Below are positions 60,562 to 64,000 of a stretch of DNA of 64,000 bases, piece by piece. Origin of the DNA: Streptomyces sp. NBC_00223 (lineage in GTDB: Bacteria > Actinomycetota > Actinomycetes > Streptomycetales > Streptomycetaceae). The notes below the pieces were generated by a model, which saw only the letters and a program-made list of their open reading frames with translations, had not been told where the DNA came from and ran no database searches. The translations under genes were made by a program, and so were the position numbers. The DNA lies in NCBI RefSeq assembly GCF_036199905.1, contig NZ_CP108109.1, positions 6,696,001 through 6,760,000 on the forward strand, written 5' to 3'. Every line of letters begins with the position of its first letter. Position 1 is the stretch's first letter.

Positions 60562-61065
60562 TCAGGCGGGCAGCGCCAGCCACTCGGGCAGGCCGGCCCG
60601 GTCCCGTACGCCCAGCGCCAGCAGCAGCGCGTCCGCCGGCGTGGGCTCGAACGGCCGGACCAGCAGCCGCATCCCCGCCTGCTCCGGCGTACGGTCCGCC
60701 TTGCGCTGGTTGTCCTCGGAGCACGCCGCGACCGTGTTCAGCCAGGTGTCCTGGCCGCCGCGCGACTTCGGCTGCACATGGTCGACGGTCGTCGCGCGCC
60801 GCCCGCAGTACGCGCAGCGGTGCCGGTCCCGTACGAGGACGCCGCGCCGCGACCACGGCGCCCGTTGTCGGAACGGCACCCGTACGTAGCGGCACAGCCG
60901 GATCACCTGCGGCAACGGCACGTCCACGTCGGCGGCGCGGATACGCAGCCCGGGGTGGGCCTGCTCCACGACCGCCTTGTCCTGCATCACCAGCACGACC
61001 GCGCGCCGCAGCGACACCGTCGACAGCGGCTCGAAGCTTGCGTTCAGCACGAGCGTCTCCCGCAT
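60562..61065 (-). CDS. HNH endonuclease family protein
   Basis: 167 residues from ATG 61065 (MRETLVLNASFEPLSTVSLR) behind GGGAGGTGGGCGGGA. Basic N-terminal half, then RHRCAYCGRRATTVDHVQPK with the HNH Asp-His and a Cys pair; a second zinc ligand pair (AACSEDNQRKADRTPEQAGM) has only one Cys. This family is widespread in actinobacteria and not tied to mobile elements here. Substrate unknown. Confidence 0.92.
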   Translation of the reverse strand: MRETLVLNASFEPLSTVSLRRAVVLVMQDKAVVEQAHPGLRIRAADVDVPLPQVIRLCRYVRVPFRQRAPWSRRGVLVRDRHRCAYCGRRATTVDHVQPKSRGGQDTWLNTVAACSEDNQRKADRTPEQAGMRLLVRPFEPTPADALLLALGVRDRAGLPEWLALPA

Positions 61066-61564
61066 TCCCGCCCACCTCCCGGCTCGTCCCGCGAAACCGC
61101 TCCACTGTCCCGCGCGCGATCCGGCACGACAACGCAATTTCGCCTCCGGCGCGGCCCCCACGAACCTCCCGCCGCCGGCGCCGCCCCACCCCCGGAGCCC
61201 TCCCGCCCCACGAACCACGCCGCCGGACCACGACCCCCCGCCACCGGACGGCGCCCGCCTGGACTGGCCTTCCACGTCGGCACGACGCGCCTTCCCTCGC
61301 TCCGAGGCTCCGGTCTGGGCGAGCGGCCCACTTCTTTCCGCCGCAGCGGCGGGACGCGGGACGGCGGGGTCCGGCGGTGCCCGGCCGGGCGGACGGGGTG
61401 GGCAGGCATGCGGCCGGTGGTGCCCGGCCGGGCGGGTCTGCGCTGGGCGCGCGAGTTCGCCTGCTGCTGCCGCGACGGGAGACGCGTAGCGTCCGTGTCC
61501 GGTGGTGCCCCACCGGGCGGGCCCGGCCGCACCGGGTGGAGATGCCCGGTGCGGCGGCGTGGGA
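61066..61564. other. Intergenic region between HNH and PEBP genes, with repeat material
   Basis: About 500 bp. 61066-61320 is GC-rich, with the HNH promoter region and no recognisable gene. The remainder contains the repeat block listed next. Confidence 0.6.
61325..61520. repeat. Intergenic copy of the dispersed palindromic repeat plus short tandem units
   Basis: On the minus strand 61382-61325 reads GGCACCGCCGGACCCCGCCG, TCCCGCGTCCCGCCG, then GCGGCGGAAAGAAGTGGGCC, closest to the units in cbiG (which have GGCACCGCCGGAC...GCGGCGGGAAGTGGGG). It is followed by copies of GGTGCCCGGCCGGGCGG near 61376 and 61421 and a diverged one near 61502. Confidence 0.8.
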
Positions 61565-62101
61565 TCAGGCGGAGGGTGTCTCGAAGTGGGCGATCAGCTG
61601 GGCCCGCCCCACCGTGTGGAACCGCAGATTGAACCCCACCACCGCGGGCGTCGCCTCCGCGTCCACCCCCAACTTCTCCGTATCGACCGCGTACACCGTG
61701 AACACGTACCGGTGAGCCCCGTCCCCCGGCGGCGGAGCCGCCCCACCGAAGTCCCGCGACCCGTAGTCGTTACGCGCGTGCACCGCCCCCGCGGGCAACC
61801 CCGCGAAGTCCCCCGACCCCACCCCCGGCGCCAGCTCGCGCACCGACGCCGGAATGTCGAACAGCACCCAGTGCCAGAACCCGCTCCCCGTCGGCGCGTC
61901 CGGGTCGTAACAGGTGACCGCGAAGCTCTTCGTCCCTTCGGGGAACCCCTCCCACCGCAGATGCGGCGACGTGTTGCCCCCCTCGTACACCTGGTCGTCC
62001 TTGAGGACCCCGCCCGGCGTCACATCGTCGCTCACCACCGTGAACTCCGGCACCGGCGGATGGAAGTCATGGGGGAGCGGCCGCCGCGCTTGCTCGGTCA
62101 C
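61565..62101 (-). CDS. YbhB/YbcL family (PEBP-like, Raf kinase inhibitor-like) protein
   Basis: 178 residues from GTG 62101 behind a perfect AGGAGGTG. PEBP fold: GGNTSPHLRWEGFPEGTKSF, CYDPDAPTGSGFWHWVLFDI, ARNDYGSRDFGGAAPPPGDG, HRYVFTVYAVDTEKL. Ligand-binding protein of unknown role in bacteria. Cytoplasmic, since no signal peptide. Confidence 0.94.
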   Translation of the reverse strand: MTEQARRPLPHDFHPPVPEFTVVSDDVTPGGVLKDDQVYEGGNTSPHLRWEGFPEGTKSFAVTCYDPDAPTGSGFWHWVLFDIPASVRELAPGVGSGDFAGLPAGAVHARNDYGSRDFGGAAPPPGDGAHRYVFTVYAVDTEKLGVDAEATPAVVGFNLRFHTVGRAQLIAHFETPSA

Positions 62102-62217
62102 CTCGACACCTCCTGCTCGCAGAGAGAATCTTGCGCCCCGAGCCTAGTCTCGCCCCCTGCCCGGAGGGCGTGACGCACGCGGAACCGCCCCGCCCGGTTC
62201 CAGTACGCTCGTACCCC

Positions 62218-62856
62218 GTGATCACCGCACCCGACCGGGCCCCTCTGGACCGTTCCTTCTTCGACCGGCCCGTCCTGGAGATCGCCCCCGACCTGCTGGG
62301 CCGCGTCCTCGTACGGGCCACCGACGACGGCCCGATCGAGCTGCGGCTGACCGAGGTCGAGGCGTACGACGGCCCGAACGACCCCGGCTCACACGCCTAC
62401 CGCGGCCGCACCGACCGCAACGCCGTGATGTTCGGACCGCCCGGCCACACCTACGTCTACTTCACCTACGGCATGTGGCACTGCCTGAACCTGGTGTGCG
62501 GCCCGCAAGGCCGCGCCAGCGGAGTGCTGCTCAGAGCCGGCCGGATCATCGCGGGCGCCGACCTCGCCCGCGCCCACCGGCCCACCTCCCGCAAGGACGC
62601 CGACCTCGCCCAGGGCCCCGCCCGGCTGGCCACCGCGCTCTCGGTCGACCGCGAGCTCAACGGCTCCGACGCCTGCTCCGACGGTGAGGGCCCCTTCCGG
62701 GTCCTCACCGGCACCCCGCCCCCGGCCACCGACATCCGCTCCGGACCCCGTACGGGCGTCGGCGGCGACGGCGCCGACCACCCCTGGCGCTACTGGATCG
62801 ACGGCGACCCCACCGTCAGCCCCTACCGGGCGCACGCCCCGCGCAAGCGCCGCTGA
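62218..62856 (+). CDS. mpg: DNA-3-methyladenine glycosylase (AAG/Mpg family)
   Basis: Base-excision repair of alkylated purines. 212 residues from GTG 62218; TACGCT eight nt upstream suggests a leaderless message. Family features: LAPDLLGRVLV-type segment (IAPDLLGRVLVRATDDG), TEVEAYDGPNDPGSHAYRG (catalytic Glu region), GPPGHTYVYFTYGMWHCLNL, GVLLRAGRIIAGADLA and LAQGPARLATAL. Complete. Confidence 0.94.
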   Translation: MITAPDRAPLDRSFFDRPVLEIAPDLLGRVLVRATDDGPIELRLTEVEAYDGPNDPGSHAYRGRTDRNAVMFGPPGHTYVYFTYGMWHCLNLVCGPQGRASGVLLRAGRIIAGADLARAHRPTSRKDADLAQGPARLATALSVDRELNGSDACSDGEGPFRVLTGTPPPATDIRSGPRTGVGGDGADHPWRYWIDGDPTVSPYRAHAPRKRR

Positions 62857-63039
62857 CGACATCGCCGGCCAGGGGGTGCCAAGGGGTCGCCGGGGGAGCG
62901 GTGAAAAACGCTCCGCCGTCGACGCCCCCGGACCGCGTAGGCTCGGACACGCCGCTCCGAGCAGTACACCCCTGTTCCTGAGCAGCACCTCACACCCACA
63001 CGCGGCATCACCCACCCCTATATGAGGAGACCCGAAACC

Positions 63040-64000
63040 GTGACGGACATCGTCGACGAGCTGAAGTGGCGCGGGCTGATCGCCGTATCCACTGACGAGG
63101 ACGCACTGCGCAAGGCGTTCGCGGACGGGCCCGTCACGGTCTATTGCGGCTTCGACCCCACCGCGCCGAGCCTCCACCTGGGCAACCTCGTGCAGATCCT
63201 CACCGTGCGCCGGCTCCAGCTGGCCGGCCACCGCCCGCTGGGCCTGGTCGGCGGCGCCACCGGTCTGATCGGCGACCCCAAGCCGAACGCCGAGCGCACG
63301 CTGAACGACCCGTCGGTCGTCGCCGAGTGGGTGGAGCGGGTACGGGCCCAGATCGAGCCCTACCTCTCCTTCGAGGGCCCCAACGCCGCCGTCATGGTCA
63401 ACAACCTGGACTGGACGTCGGGTCTGTCGGCCATCGAGTTCCTGCGCGACATCGGCAAGCACTTCCGCGTGAACAAGATGATCGCCAAGGAGGCCGTATC
63501 CCGCCGGCTCAACTCCGACCAGGGCATCAGCTACACGGAGTTCAGCTACCAGATCCTCCAGGGCATGGACTTCCTGGAGCTGCACCGGCGCTACGGCTGC
63601 ACCATGCAGACCGGCGGCAGCGACCAGTGGGGCAACCTCACCGCGGGCATCGACCTGATCCACCGGGTCGAGGGCGCCACCGTGCACGCGCTCGCCACCC
63701 CGCTGCTCACCAAGGCGGACGGCACCAAGTTCGGCAAGACCGAGGGCGGCGCGATCTGGCTCGACCCGGAGATGACCACGCCGTACGCCTTCTACCAGTT
63801 CTGGCTGAACGCGGACGACCGGGACATCTCGAACTTCGTCCGGGTCTTCAGCTTCAAGTCCCCTGCGGAGATCGAGGAGTTGGAGCGTTCCACCGAGGAG
63901 CGCCCGCAGGCCAGGCTCGCTCAGCGCGCCCTCGCGGAGGAGCTGACCACGCTCGTCCACGGAGCCGAGCAGTGCGCCGCCGTGATCGCCGCATCGAAGG
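63040..64000 (+). CDS. tyrS: Tyrosyl-tRNA synthetase (3' end beyond window)
   Basis: 320 codons from GTG 63040 behind GAGGAGA. Class I synthetase: VYCGFDPTAPSLHLGNLVQI with the HIGH-like HLGN, GGATGLIGDPKPN, the tyrosine-binding YTEFSYQILQGMDF and GGSDQWGNLTAGIDLI, and the KMSKS-like KFGKT in ADGTKFGKTEGGAIWLDP. The C-terminal S4-like domain lies outside the window. No T-box seen in the 180-bp leader. Confidence 0.97.
   Translation, partial: MTDIVDELKWRGLIAVSTDEDALRKAFADGPVTVYCGFDPTAPSLHLGNLVQILTVRRLQLAGHRPLGLVGGATGLIGDPKPNAERTLNDPSVVAEWVERVRAQIEPYLSFEGPNAAVMVNNLDWTSGLSAIEFLRDIGKHFRVNKMIAKEAVSRRLNSDQGISYTEFSYQILQGMDFLELHRRYGCTMQTGGSDQWGNLTAGIDLIHRVEGATVHALATPLLTKADGTKFGKTEGGAIWLDPEMTTPYAFYQFWLNADDRDISNFVRVFSFKSPAEIEELERSTEERPQARLAQRALAEELTTLVHGAEQCAAVIAASK

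Noticed and set aside
60562..61065. HNH gene as part of a mobile element or phage
   Set aside because: No integrase, terminase, inverted ends or base-composition change nearby; the family is common in actinobacterial core genomes.
62857..63039. T-box leader before tyrS
   Set aside because: No T-box sequence or anti-terminator pairing seen in the 180-bp leader.

Overview
The window is a piece of a high-GC actinobacterial chromosome, most likely Streptomyces or a close relative in the Streptomycetaceae. Grounds: roughly 70-75% GC with strong third-position GC bias, frequent GTG starts and GTGA/ATGA stop-start overlaps, a chaplin (ChpE type), a DasR-type dre operator, Streptomyces-type PHO boxes, and gene blocks (fabG-fabI, chpE, pit, cobalamin operon) that I recall lying near one another in S. 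coelicolor. That synteny is from memory, not from a search. I see no tRNA, rRNA, CRISPR array, phage or insertion sequence; it reads as core chromosome.

Layout. (1) 1-15556, minus strand: an aerobic cobalamin operon in transcription order cobD, cobQ, cobN, a ChlI/ChlD-type chelatase, cobO, cobB, cobI, cobM, cobL, cbiG (cut by the left edge). Almost every junction is a 4-nt stop/start overlap. It is headed by a clear cobalamin riboswitch (15358-15556) and a 44-codon Cys-rich leader ORF whose stop overlaps the cobD start. (2) 15649-17255: low-affinity phosphate transporter with two PHO boxes. (3) 17300-24160: class II aldolase, alpha/beta hydrolase, a helical-repeat unknown, an ABC-F ATPase behind a 7-codon leader peptide, a small HTH protein and an enoyl-CoA hydratase. 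(4) 24277-27650: Asp23/AmaP envelope-stress locus. (5) 27679-39574: GH15 enzyme, SURF1, a DEDDh exonuclease-BRCT protein, YhhN, MoaA, several small zinc or membrane proteins, KptA, and the PmbA/TldD protease pair. (6) 39711-42630: a DasR-site-controlled lytic polysaccharide monooxygenase and fabG-fabI, with the 3' end of fabI tandemly duplicated. (7) 42635-50430: GntR regulator/MFS divergent pair with overlapping leaderless promoters, SixA, SerB, and a two-FHA ABC-2 transporter. (8) 50528-64000: SLT-domain protein, QueA-like enzyme and SDR, a two-component pair, chpE, an ABC ATPase, NfeD/SPFH membrane pair, TSUP permease, HNH protein, PEBP-like protein, Mpg and the 5' part of tyrS.

The most unusual structure is a GC-rich palindromic repeat family found at four separate places (inside cbiG, in the 3' end of cobD, between serB and the FHA transporter, and between the HNH and PEBP genes). 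In the two cobalamin genes it occurs as tandem units of about 165-180 bp that keep the reading frame and so add long Pro/Ala-rich segments to the enzymes. Other points worth checking are the riboswitch leader ORF, the symmetric leaderless GntR/MFS promoter pair, the MAVFLLD leader in front of the ABC-F gene, and a low-GC patch inside the queA-like gene.
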